A stretch of 8,756 nt of DNA from Sulfurimonas sp. (lineage in GTDB: Bacteria; Campylobacterota; Campylobacteria; Campylobacterales; Sulfurimonadaceae). The first letter of the stretch is position 1, and each line of letters starts with the position of its first letter. This document shows positions 1 through 6,726 of this stretch, piece after piece. The position numbers were made by a program, and so were the translations under genes. The stretch spans positions 1 through 8,756 of the forward strand of contig JALSKR010000244.1 of NCBI GenBank assembly GCA_026988735.1, in the 5' to 3' direction. The notes beneath the pieces were generated by a model. The model was not told the DNA's origin. It searched no databases and worked only from the letters and a program-made list of their open reading frames with translations.

Positions 1-550
1 AGGTATCTCGCTCTTCTATCAGTTTCACCATTGCAAGGAGTGTTTTTTCATAGTTATCATGCTGAAACCGTATCATGGCACTCAGCTCTGCCGTCTTTTG
101 CTCCACCATGCGCTGCAGAGATTTTTTGTAGGCCTCGTTCTCCTGCATTGCTTCTAGTTTTTCACTGATTTTATAGAGTTCATAATTTAGCTGTTCATAA
201 TCAAAAGGCTTTACAATATAGCCGTCAACACCTATTTTGATAGCCTTGGACATATATTCAGAACCGCTGTGGGCAGTGGTAATCAAGAGAGCCTGATTGG
301 GATTGATTGCTCTTATTTTTTGCAGCATCTCTATGCCGTTCATTTTCGGCATGGACAAATCTGTAATGACAATATCAAACTCTTTGTTTTTGTAAATTTC
401 CAGCCCCTGGGCTCCGTCATTTGCCGTTGTCACATCCGCAAAAAAGTTCTTCAGGTACTCTTTAAGTGCATTTTGCACAGCAATATCATCTTCTACATAT
501 AAAACTTTAAATTTTTTTGCCAAGGACTGCAATGCTTTTAAATTTATCAT
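1..550 (-). CDS. Response regulator, receiver domain plus probable HD/HD-GYP output domain (3' end outside window)
   Basis: Read on the minus strand from ATG at 550, the frame stays open to the left edge, giving 183 residues and one base. Residues about 14-125 form a CheY-like receiver domain: the acidic patch is E20-D21-D22, the phosphoacceptor Asp is D64 in TDLSMPKMNG, the switch Thr is T91 or T92, and the conserved Lys is K114 in VKPF. A charged linker helix follows (about 125-165). The last visible residues, TLLAMVKLIEERDT (170-183), resemble the opening helix of HD-GYP or HD domains attached to receivers, so the missing part is probably a cyclic-di-GMP phosphodiesterase-type domain; this is inference from a short segment. 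No strong ribosome binding site precedes the ATG, but it places the receiver normally. It is divergent from the kinase gene at 798, whose phosphorylation partner it may be. The receiver call is firm; the output domain is tentative. Confidence 0.88.
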   Translation of the reverse strand, partial: MINLKALQSLAKKFKVLYVEDDIAVQNALKEYLKNFFADVTTANDGAQGLEIYKNKEFDIVITDLSMPKMNGIEMLQKIRAINPNQALLITTAHSGSEYMSKAIKIGVDGYIVKPFDYEQLNYELYKISEKLEAMQENEAYKKSLQRMVEQKTAELSAMIRFQHDNYEKTLLAMVKLIEERDT

Positions 551-610
551 GCGCTAATCTTATCAAAATTATGCTAATATTGACAACTTTACATGATAAT
601 TTAAAAACAC

Positions 611-747
611 TTAATCTCTTCTCGGAAGCGATGCTTTAGCTTCGCCTCTTAGGCTTTAAAGACTAAGGGCAAGGTTACAGAAAAAAATTTAGTTTTTTTC
701 TAAGTTATGCTTTAGCATTAAAAACCTTGCTTCCGAGAAGAGATTAA
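611..747. repeat. 137-bp palindromic element with perfect 19-bp terminal inverted repeats (MITE-like)
   Basis: The left arm TTAATCTCTTCTCGGAAGC (611-629) is exactly complementary to the right arm at 729-747, with 99 nt between. Both ends are TTAA, so either the repeat ends there or TTAA is a duplicated target. Nested inside are a stem at 646-669 (CTTAG/CTAAG plus CTTTAAAG, with one G-A mismatch and one wobble), a 9-bp A7/T7 stem at 679-687 with 693-701, and a small stem at 707-718. An 8-bp pair, 669-676 with 723-730, competes with the outer stem. The word ATGCTTTAGC occurs twice (631-640, 707-716). No ORF of note lies within. The layout fits a small non-autonomous transposable or dispersed hairpin repeat; a structured regulatory region is the alternative. 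The inverted repeat is seen directly; its nature is inference. Confidence 0.7.
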
Positions 748-763
748 ATTCTTTTGTGTACCC

Positions 764-769
764 TAAAAT
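764..769 (+). promoter_or_regulatory. Candidate -10 box for the CheB-CheR-kinase gene
   Basis: TAAAAT lies in a T-rich stretch 28 nt before the ATG at 798, the same distance as the TAAAAT before the chemoreceptor gene. It matches the TATAAT consensus at five of six positions. There is no clear -35 box, as is usual for Campylobacterota sigma-70 promoters. A short box in AT-rich DNA is weak evidence on its own. Confidence 0.3.
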
Positions 770-784
770 TATCACATATCAGAT

Positions 785-788
785 GGAG
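785..788 (+). promoter_or_regulatory. Ribosome binding site that decides the start of the CheB-CheR-kinase gene
   Basis: GGAG is followed by 9 nt and then ATG at 798. The upstream in-frame alternatives are GTG at 756 and ATG at 783; neither has a comparable purine-rich site, and both would add a tail ahead of the compact CheB domain, which begins naturally with MKDSVFIGIGASAGG. Confidence 0.65.
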
Positions 789-797
789 AAAAGTAGT

Positions 798-3700
798 ATG
801 AAAGATTCTGTATTTATCGGTATAGGTGCAAGTGCCGGCGGGTTGCAGGCATTAAAAGAGCTTCTGCCACTGCTGCCGCAAGAAAGCGACTATGTATACA
901 TCATCGCTCAACACCTTGATCCGCAGAAAAAAAGTGCTTTGGCTGAAATTCTCAAAGCCTATACACCTATGCCGGTTTCTGTCATTACACAAAAACAAAA
1001 ATTTTTGCCAAACACTGTTTATGTAGTTCCACCGGGTTACAATCTCCTGTATGCACGCCATCAACTGATACTTGAAAAAATACCGGATGTTCCGCATATT
1101 CCTACACCCTCTGTTGATGAGCTTTTCAAAGCGCTTGGCAGCTATAAAAAAGAAAAATCTGTCGGTATAGTCATCAGCGGAACAGGACATGATGCAACGG
1201 CCGGTATAAAAGCCATCAAAGAAAACGGCGGTATCACTGTAGCACAGTCTCCCAATGAGGCGCAATACCCTGACATGCCAAAATTTGCGATTGAGAGCGG
1301 TTATGTTGACTATATATTTGAGATAAAAGAGATTGCCCAGAATCTTGAAAATATTGTACATACCAAACCAGGACCTTTGATGCAGATTACAAAGATGCTC
1401 AAAGAGAAAGAGTCTCTCAATATTGACAAATATAAAAAAGAGACCATAATGCGACGCCTCAACAAACGGATGCTGCTTACAAAATGTGCAAATCTCGAAG
1501 AGTACCTTGCGTACATTCGCGCCTATCCCGATGAACTGCATCTGCTGTATCAAAATATTTTAATCGGCGTTACAGAGTTTTTCAGAGATGAAAAATCTTT
1601 TGAAGCCCTCCAACAGCACCTTGAGCAGTACCTCCGTGAAAAGCCTGACAATTATGACCTGAGAATCTGGTCTGTCGCCTGTTCTACCGGGGAAGAGGCC
1701 TACTCTTTGGCTATTGTAGTTGATCAGGTCAAGAAAAAGCTCAAGAAAAACTTCAATGTCCATATTTTTGCCACAGACATTGATGAAAAGGCACTTGAAG
1801 TTGCAAAAAAAGGGGTATACTCCAAAAAATCACTTGAAAAAACGCCTCAAACACTCCTCAGAGACTATTTTATTCCTCTTGATGATGATTATAAAGTCAA
1901 AGAGTTTCTCCGCTCTGAAATTGTTTTCACAAAACACAATGTTTTATGTGATCCGCCTTTTATCAAGCAGGACATGATCAGTTGCAGAAACTTTCTTATC
2001 TATATTCTGCCCGAAGTACAGGAAGATCTCTTTGTGCTCTTCCATTATGCCCTCAAAGACAAGGGTCTGCTGTTTTTGGGTTCATCAGAATCAACACTTA
2101 TGAGTCTGTCCTATTTTAAAACTCTCAATCAGGAACATAAAATCTATGTCAAAGAGAGCCTGGAAAATCCGCCAAGAATTTCCTCGCACTACTTTTCCAC
2201 GCATACCCATACAAAACAGAATCTTTCAGAAGTAAAAGTACTGACACTTAAAGATATCAATATACAAGAGGAAATAACGCATACAGTGTTTAAGCTCTTC
2301 TCTTCGGAATGTATTATTGTTGATACAAACTTCAGTATTGTCTACAAACAGGGGAGAAATCCTTTTTTGGAACTCAATGACGGTTTTGTCAGCTTAAATA
2401 TTGTCGAAAATCTCAAAAAAGAGTTGCAGTACAGTGTCAAAAAAGTTCTTGATCAAACTGCAAAGACACAGACACTTCACAGCACAAAGTTCATAGAAGT
2501 CAAGCTCAATGACAACAAACAGACTTTTGTCAAAGTTATTGCCACACCTTTTGCCAACCAACATGACACACACTTTATTTTACTCTATTTTCAAGAGTTA
2601 AATGCCCACGGCTTAGAGTTTAATACCCGTGAAATAGTCCTGCCAAATGAATCCTATGTCATTGAAAACCTGACAAACAGAGTGCAGGAACTCCAGGAGG
2701 ACAATCATGCGCTTTTGGATGAGCTGATGATATCCAAAGAAAATATGCAACTGCTCAACGAAGAGCTCCAAAGTGCCAACGAAGAGCTCCAAAGCGCCAA
2801 CGAGGAGCTTGAAACATCCAATGAAGAACTTCAAAGCTCCAACGAAGAGCTTCAGATATCCATTGTAAATGAACAAAAGATGCAAAGAGAGCTCTCTTTG
2901 ATTTTAAACTCCACCCATGACGGTATTATGGGGCTTGACCTGCAGGGGTGCCATACTTTTGTCAACAAAGCCGCTCTTGCAATGCTGGGTTACACTGAAG
3001 ATGAACTCCTTGGAAAAAATGCCCACAGAATCTGGCACCATACAAAACCAGACGGCAGTCACTACCCTTCGAATGAATGCCCCCTGCATGCGCATCTTAC
3101 AGATGGTATTTCTGTCCGAAGAGAAGATCTTTTTTTCAAGAAAAACGGCAATTCTATTAATGTTGAAGTTCTACAAAACCCGATTATAGAAGATGGTAAG
3201 GTACAGGGTGTTGTTCTCTCCTTTCATGACATCACAGAGAAGAAAAAATTACGCCAAAAGGCTGAGTATGAACATCAGATGAATGATTTGTATCTTAATA
3301 CGACCGATACCATTGTCTTAATACTCAATCCGCAAGGCAGTGTGAAAATGATAAACAACAGTGGAGCAAAACTGCTCAAACTGCCAAAAAAAGAGATTAT
3401 CGGTAAAAACTTCATACAGCACTTCATACCAAAACTAAAGCAACCGGAAATTCAAAGCCTTTTTGACGCCCTTGTTAATGAAAATTCAAATTTTTCAAAA
3501 CAGTACACAAACCCGGTGATTGACACCAAAGGAAATAAGCATATCATATCATGGAAAAACACCTATACAAAGGATGAGCATGGTAATATTACAAGCATTA
3601 TCAGTTCCGGCATAGATATCACCGACAAAGAGACACTCACAGGGAAACTTTATGAACAGGAGCATCTCTATAAACTCACCTTTGAAGAAGCCGACATAGG

Positions 3701-5123
3701 TATAGCCCATGTCTCCCTAGATGGAAGATGGATAGATACAAATGAATACCTCACAGAACTTTTAGGCTATACAAAAGAGGAGTTCAAAAAGATGCATGTC
3801 GCAGACATTACCTTTGCCCAGGACAGAGATACCGACAAACATATGCTCGAACAACTCCAAAATAAAGAAAAAAAATCATACCATGTAGAAAAACGCTATG
3901 TTCACAAAAACGGCAATATTGTCTGGGTGAGTCTGGCTGTTGTTCTGCTGTTAGACGAACAGGAAAAACCGCTCTATCTGCTCAAAATCATCCGTGACAT
4001 ATCACAACTCAAGCTTTTGATGTACCAACTCGAAGTGGAGAAAAACAGATTTCAAAAAATCATAGAGTTTACACCGATTCCGCTTATGCTTTACAATGCA
4101 GACGGAGAGATTGTAATGCTCAATAAAATTTTTCAGGAGAGTACAGGCTACATGCACGACGAAATGCCTACTATAGAAGCAATGATAGAAAAACTTTTTG
4201 TGCATGAAGATGAAAAAAGCATCAAAGAGATACAGCAATACTATAAAAATCCTGTAAAACAACCAAAACAGCAGCAAAGTATTATCACAAAGTCAAAAGA
4301 GCAGAGAGTCGGAGTTTTACATGCTGTCAAACTTGATGATGACTACGATGGCAGCCAAACTTTATATCTTGTTGCCATTGTTGATATAACCGATATTCAG
4401 AAAAAAGATGAGCTTATGCTTTCACAGTCCCGTCAGGCAGCAATGGGTGATATGCTCTCCATGATAGCCCACCAGTGGAGACAGCCTTTGAGTGTAATAT
4501 CTATGGTTTCAAACAACATTCAGGTACAGCTTGAACTGCAGGGAAGTGTTGATGCAAAATCACTGCAGGAACTCATTCACACGCTCAACGGACAGACACA
4601 GTACCTCTCACACACTATAGATGATTTTAGAAACTTTTTCCAGCCTGACAAGAAAAAAGAGTTTGTCACAACAGGTGTCATTTTAGAAAAACTGACCCAT
4701 CTTGTAGAGAAGTCTTTGCAAAACAATGGCATCAGTTTGTCTTTGCCGCAAGAAAACAATATTGAGTTTTGTACCTATCAGAACCAACTGCTGCAGGTAC
4801 TCATAAATATACTCAACAATGCCAAAGATGCCATCAAAGAAAACACAAAAGAAGGCGGACATATCAGCATAGATGTTACAAAAAAAGAAGAGGAGATAGA
4901 GTTTAGAATCTGTGATAACGGCGGGGGAATAAAACCGGAAATACTTAAAAAACTGGGCGAACCCTATGTCACATCAAAATCAAAAAACGGTACAGGTCTT
5001 GGCATATATATGTCCAAAATCATCGTAGAAAAACATCTCGGAGGAAAACTTTTCTGGGAAAGTGATGACAAAGGAAGCTGTTTTATGATTACCTTGCCAC
5101 TTGATACAGTCTGTGACTCCTGA
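798..5123 (+). CDS. CheB-CheR-PAS-histidine kinase fusion protein
   Basis: This 1441-residue cytoplasmic protein has no membrane segment. Residues 1-190 are a CheB methylesterase domain with triad S12 (GASAGG), H39 (QHLDP) and D132 (GTGHDAT), but no receiver domain in front. Residues about 195-455 are a CheR methyltransferase: S-adenosylmethionine loop CSTGEEAYS (295-303), D327 in FATDID, and CRNFLIY (396-402). A divergent PAS-like region (about 494-602) and a heptad coiled coil (about 627-700) follow. Four PAS domains lie at about 698-815, 826-945, 954-1071 and 1080-1200, three ending in a DIT motif and the third in DIS. The kinase has H1225 in AHQWRQPLS, N1341, D1373-N1374-G-G-G and GTGLG (1398-1402). 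Domain integrity suggests it can demethylate and methylate receptor glutamates and also autophosphorylate. There is no C-terminal receiver, so the phosphate must pass to a separate regulator, perhaps the divergent one. The adjacent chemoreceptor is a possible substrate. The signal sensed is unknown; no heme or flavin site is evident. Confidence 0.93.
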   Translation: MKDSVFIGIGASAGGLQALKELLPLLPQESDYVYIIAQHLDPQKKSALAEILKAYTPMPVSVITQKQKFLPNTVYVVPPGYNLLYARHQLILEKIPDVPHIPTPSVDELFKALGSYKKEKSVGIVISGTGHDATAGIKAIKENGGITVAQSPNEAQYPDMPKFAIESGYVDYIFEIKEIAQNLENIVHTKPGPLMQITKMLKEKESLNIDKYKKETIMRRLNKRMLLTKCANLEEYLAYIRAYPDELHLLYQNILIGVTEFFRDEKSFEALQQHLEQYLREKPDNYDLRIWSVACSTGEEAYSLAIVVDQVKKKLKKNFNVHIFATDIDEKALEVAKKGVYSKKSLEKTPQTLLRDYFIPLDDDYKVKEFLRSEIVFTKHNVLCDPPFIKQDMISCRNFLIYILPEVQEDLFVLFHYALKDKGLLFLGSSESTLMSLSYFKTLNQEHKIYVKESLENPPRISSHYFSTHTHTKQNLSEVKVLTLKDINIQEEITHTVFKLFSSECIIVDTNFSIVYKQGRNPFLELNDGFVSLNIVENLKKELQYSVKKVLDQTAKTQTLHSTKFIEVKLNDNKQTFVKVIATPFANQHDTHFILLYFQELNAHGLEFNTREIVLPNESYVIENLTNRVQELQEDNHALLDELMISKENMQLLNEELQSANEELQSANEELETSNEELQSSNEELQISIVNEQKMQRELSLILNSTHDGIMGLDLQGCHTFVNKAALAMLGYTEDELLGKNAHRIWHHTKPDGSHYPSNECPLHAHLTDGISVRREDLFFKKNGNSINVEVLQNPIIEDGKVQGVVLSFHDITEKKKLRQKAEYEHQMNDLYLNTTDTIVLILNPQGSVKMINNSGAKLLKLPKKEIIGKNFIQHFIPKLKQPEIQSLFDALVNENSNFSKQYTNPVIDTKGNKHIISWKNTYTKDEHGNITSIISSGIDITDKETLTGKLYEQEHLYKLTFEEADIGIAHVSLDGRWIDTNEYLTELLGYTKEEFKKMHVADITFAQDRDTDKHMLEQLQNKEKKSYHVEKRYVHKNGNIVWVSLAVVLLLDEQEKPLYLLKIIRDISQLKLLMYQLEVEKNRFQKIIEFTPIPLMLYNADGEIVMLNKIFQESTGYMHDEMPTIEAMIEKLFVHEDEKSIKEIQQYYKNPVKQPKQQQSIITKSKEQRVGVLHAVKLDDDYDGSQTLYLVAIVDITDIQKKDELMLSQSRQAAMGDMLSMIAHQWRQPLSVISMVSNNIQVQLELQGSVDAKSLQELIHTLNGQTQYLSHTIDDFRNFFQPDKKKEFVTTGVILEKLTHLVEKSLQNNGISLSLPQENNIEFCTYQNQLLQVLINILNNAKDAIKENTKEGGHISIDVTKKEEEIEFRICDNGGGIKPEILKKLGEPYVTSKSKNGTGLGIYMSKIIVEKHLGGKLFWESDDKGSCFMITLPLDTVCDS
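2757..2861 (+). repeat. Five tandem 21-bp units encoding NEELQSA-type heptads
   Basis: Five consecutive 21-bp units encode residues 654-688 of the CheB-CheR-kinase protein: NEELQSA, NEELQSA, NEELETS, NEELQSS and NEELQIS. The first two units differ at a single base; the later three have drifted by synonymous and conservative changes. Such NEEL heptads are typical of the signalling helix after CheR in CheB-CheR fusions, where a coiled coil probably holds a dimer and transmits signals to the PAS-kinase part. The unit length keeps both frame and heptad phase, so unit gain or loss would be tolerated. Confidence 0.9.
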
Positions 5124-5148
5124 TTTAAGTCATACAAAGATATATTTG

Positions 5149-5157
5149 TGTTAAAAT
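5149..5157 (+). promoter_or_regulatory. Candidate extended -10 promoter of the chemoreceptor gene
   Basis: TGTTAAAAT reads as TGn followed by TAAAAT, an extended -10 element, in a T-rich context (TTTGTGTTAAAAT at 5145-5157) and 28 nt before the ATG at 5186. No good -35 box is present. It suggests the receptor can be transcribed on its own, although read-through from the kinase gene is also likely because no terminator separates the two. Confidence 0.45.
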
Positions 5158-5173
5158 AACAGGAATTAAACAA

Positions 5174-5179
5174 AAGGAA
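5174..5179 (+). promoter_or_regulatory. Ribosome binding site of the chemoreceptor gene
   Basis: AAGGAA lies 6 nt before the ATG at 5186, a good Shine-Dalgarno match at normal spacing. It supports the chosen start and the absence of an N-terminal membrane anchor. Confidence 0.7.
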
Positions 5180-5185
5180 TGAAAT

Positions 5186-6265
5186 ATGTTTGGATGCAGT
5201 GCAAAAATCGAGAAACTTGAACAGGAATACAAAGCAAAAATAGCAGAGATGGAGGCTGAAAACAACAGACTCTATAATGAAATACAAGATCTTAGAAATC
5301 AGCAAAACTCTAACGAACCTTCCAAAAATGTAAAAGATGAAGCTTTTATAAAACTCATTATAGAAAGCTACAGTAGCAGCACACACTTTTTACAGGGAAC
5401 CATTGAGGACAATCTCCTTCAACTTGAAGAGATTAACGAACTCAATGACAAAACAAACAACAGAATGCGCAATATTGAGGAGCAGACTACTGAAATTATA
5501 TCTACCACAGAAACAATTCAAGAGCATGCCAACACTTTGGGTGAAGACTCAACTGCACTCAATGACAGTGTTATGTCTATCTCAGAAATTATCAATCTCA
5601 TTAAAGATATTTCGGACCAGACAAACCTGCTGGCACTCAATGCCGCAATCGAAGCAGCACGGGCAGGAGAACACGGACGCGGTTTTGCCGTTGTTGCCGA
5701 TGAGGTAAGAAAGCTTGCAGAACGCACGCAAAAAGCGACTCAGGAAGTAGAGATCAACATCAACGGACTCAAACAAAACTCCAACTCTATTATAGAAATC
5801 GGTAACACTTTTATGAATGAAACATCCAAAGTAATGGAAATAGTCGATGTATTTAATGAAAATATCCAAAAAGTTGTCCAAAATTCAAATGAGATAAAAA
5901 ACAGAACAGAATGCCTGACAAATGAATTCAATGTCAGTAACGGAAAAATTGACCATATTGCACTCAAAATCAAGGGATACAAAGCAGTACTTGATAAAAC
6001 AACAACAGATATTCCCGATGAGAACAGCTGTAGATTTGGCAGATGGTTTTCAGAAGTAAGCCATACACTGCTCAAAGGAAACAGCCATCTTTCAAGCATT
6101 GCACAAAATCATAAAACAGTCCATCAGGGACTTAACAAAGCGATACAGGAAAATATGCAGGGCAATTTTGATGCAGCACTGCAGACACTCAAAGAGGTCG
6201 AACATGCAAGTGAAGTCGGTTTTGAAGAACTACTCTCTGCGGTAAAAGAGTCAACAAACAGATAA
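5186..6265 (+). CDS. Soluble methyl-accepting chemotaxis protein with C-terminal CZB zinc-binding domain (TlpD-like)
   Basis: The 359-residue product starts with a short charged coiled coil (about 5-42) and has no signal peptide or membrane segment, so it is a cytoplasmic receptor. The signalling hairpin is unmistakable: its tip spans about residues 143-182, including [16 protein letters not shown] (152-167) and [12 protein letters not shown] (170-181), which contacts CheA and CheW. The C-terminal part (about 250-355) is a chemoreceptor zinc-binding domain with all four expected ligands: H257, C282 (CRFGRW), H309 and H313 (NHKTVH). This order, coiled coil, signalling domain, CZB, matches Helicobacter pylori TlpD, in which the zinc-bound Cys responds to oxidants; this protein is shorter than TlpD. 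It has no CheR-docking pentapeptide (it ends ESTNR) and no methylation site I can identify with confidence. It follows the CheB-CheR-kinase gene by 62 bp and is probably part of the same module. Its ligand cannot be told from sequence; zinc, redox or oxidant sensing is inferred from the family. Confidence 0.94.
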   Translation: MFGCSAKIEKLEQEYKAKIAEMEAENNRLYNEIQDLRNQQNSNEPSKNVKDEAFIKLIIESYSSSTHFLQGTIEDNLLQLEEINELNDKTNNRMRNIEEQTTEIISTTETIQEHANTLGEDSTALNDSVMSISEIINLIKDISDQTNLLALNAAIEAARAGEHGRGFAVVADEVRKLAERTQKATQEVEININGLKQNSNSIIEIGNTFMNETSKVMEIVDVFNENIQKVVQNSNEIKNRTECLTNEFNVSNGKIDHIALKIKGYKAVLDKTTTDIPDENSCRFGRWFSEVSHTLLKGNSHLSSIAQNHKTVHQGLNKAIQENMQGNFDAALQTLKEVEHASEVGFEELLSAVKESTNR

Positions 6266-6268
6266 AAT

Positions 6269-6712
6269 TTAAAAGCCTCTTGTGTCCAGACCTTTGGTCA
6301 AAGAGTCATCCAGTTCGAGAGCATACTCAGGGTTGCGCCTGTGCAGCTCTTTGTCAAGCCTGAGGATGATATCTTTGGTGACATGCGGATGATGGCAGAT
6401 TCTTAAAATCAGTTCTGAGTATTTTTCAAATTCAGGATGAGCCCGCAATCCCAATTTTTTAGGAATTTTTTCATAATATTTCAGTAGCAGATCGACTGCT
6501 TCGTTGAGTTCTGAAGTTGTTGCCTTTTTATCTTTGATCACTTCCAGCAGCGTATGGAATTCAGGTTTTACTTCCTTTACATGTAATGGTTTTTTAGAAA
6601 CTTTTTTGTTTTTTGTTTTGTTTATATGAAAAAAATATAAATACAAAAAGATTAAAATACCAAGTACACCACTCAAAGCAGCCAGGGATTTTATAAGTAA
6701 AGCTATATCCAT
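6269..6712 (-). CDS. Single-pass membrane protein of unknown function
   Basis: I do not recognise a named family. The 147-residue product has one hydrophobic segment near the N terminus (about 3-28), followed by a strongly basic stretch (KTKNKKVSKK, 32-41). By the positive-inside rule this puts the remaining soluble part in the cytoplasm. The soluble domain (about 50-147) looks helical and includes CHHPH (106-110), which could bind metal but may be chance. The start ATG at 6712 is preceded on the minus strand by AAGG at suitable spacing. It is the last gene of the minus-strand operon, 14 bp after the methyltransferase-like gene. It ends 3 bp from the stop of the oppositely oriented chemoreceptor, leaving no room for a separate terminator. 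Confidence 0.8.
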   Translation of the reverse strand: MDIALLIKSLAALSGVLGILIFLYLYFFHINKTKNKKVSKKPLHVKEVKPEFHTLLEVIKDKKATTSELNEAVDLLLKYYEKIPKKLGLRAHPEFEKYSELILRICHHPHVTKDIILRLDKELHRRNPEYALELDDSLTKGLDTRGF

Positions 6713-6726
6713 AACAAAGCCTTTAT

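Larger units (their letters stand above)
551..797. other. Divergent intergenic region
   Basis: This 247-bp spacer separates the divergent response regulator and the CheB-CheR-kinase gene. I see no protein-coding or RNA gene in it. About 137 bp (611-747) are taken up by a palindromic repeat-like element. Promoters for both genes must lie in the remaining 60 bp on the left and 50 bp on the right, or inside the element. The right remainder has a TAAAAT box and a ribosome binding site; the left remainder is AT-rich without a box I would defend. Confidence 0.75.

Noticed and set aside
269..502. A 77-codon open frame on the plus strand
   Set aside because: It is antisense to the receiver domain of the response regulator, which has all its conserved residues; the plus-strand product shows no recognisable features.
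679..701. A7/T7 hairpin as an intrinsic terminator
   Set aside because: The stem is almost entirely A-T, no gene ends nearby on either strand, and it lies between two divergent gene starts; it is better seen as part of the palindromic element.
611..747. CRISPR array or tRNA-like structure in the palindromic region
   Set aside because: There are no regularly spaced direct repeats with unique spacers and no cloverleaf with a T-loop or anticodon arm; only nested inverted repeats are present.
756..797. GTG at 756 or ATG at 783 as the start of the kinase fusion gene
   Set aside because: The ATG at 798 has the better ribosome binding site (GGAG at 785-788) and begins right at the CheB domain; starting at 756 would also leave almost no leader after the palindromic element.
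852..1553. A 233-codon open frame on the minus strand inside the CheB-CheR-kinase gene
   Set aside because: It lies wholly antisense to a strongly conserved CheB-CheR coding region, has a composition rich in Phe, Ile, Cys and Arg typical of reverse-frame reading, and shows no domain or ribosome binding site.
5112..5134. Small hairpin (TGACT/AGTCA) at the end of the kinase fusion gene as a terminator
   Set aside because: The stem is only 5 bp plus a wobble pair, the loop is 9 nt, and no T-tract follows.
4964..5386. A 140-codon minus-strand open frame spanning the kinase end, the spacer and the receptor start
   Set aside because: It overlaps two well-supported genes in antisense and crosses the receptor promoter and ribosome binding site; no family features are visible.
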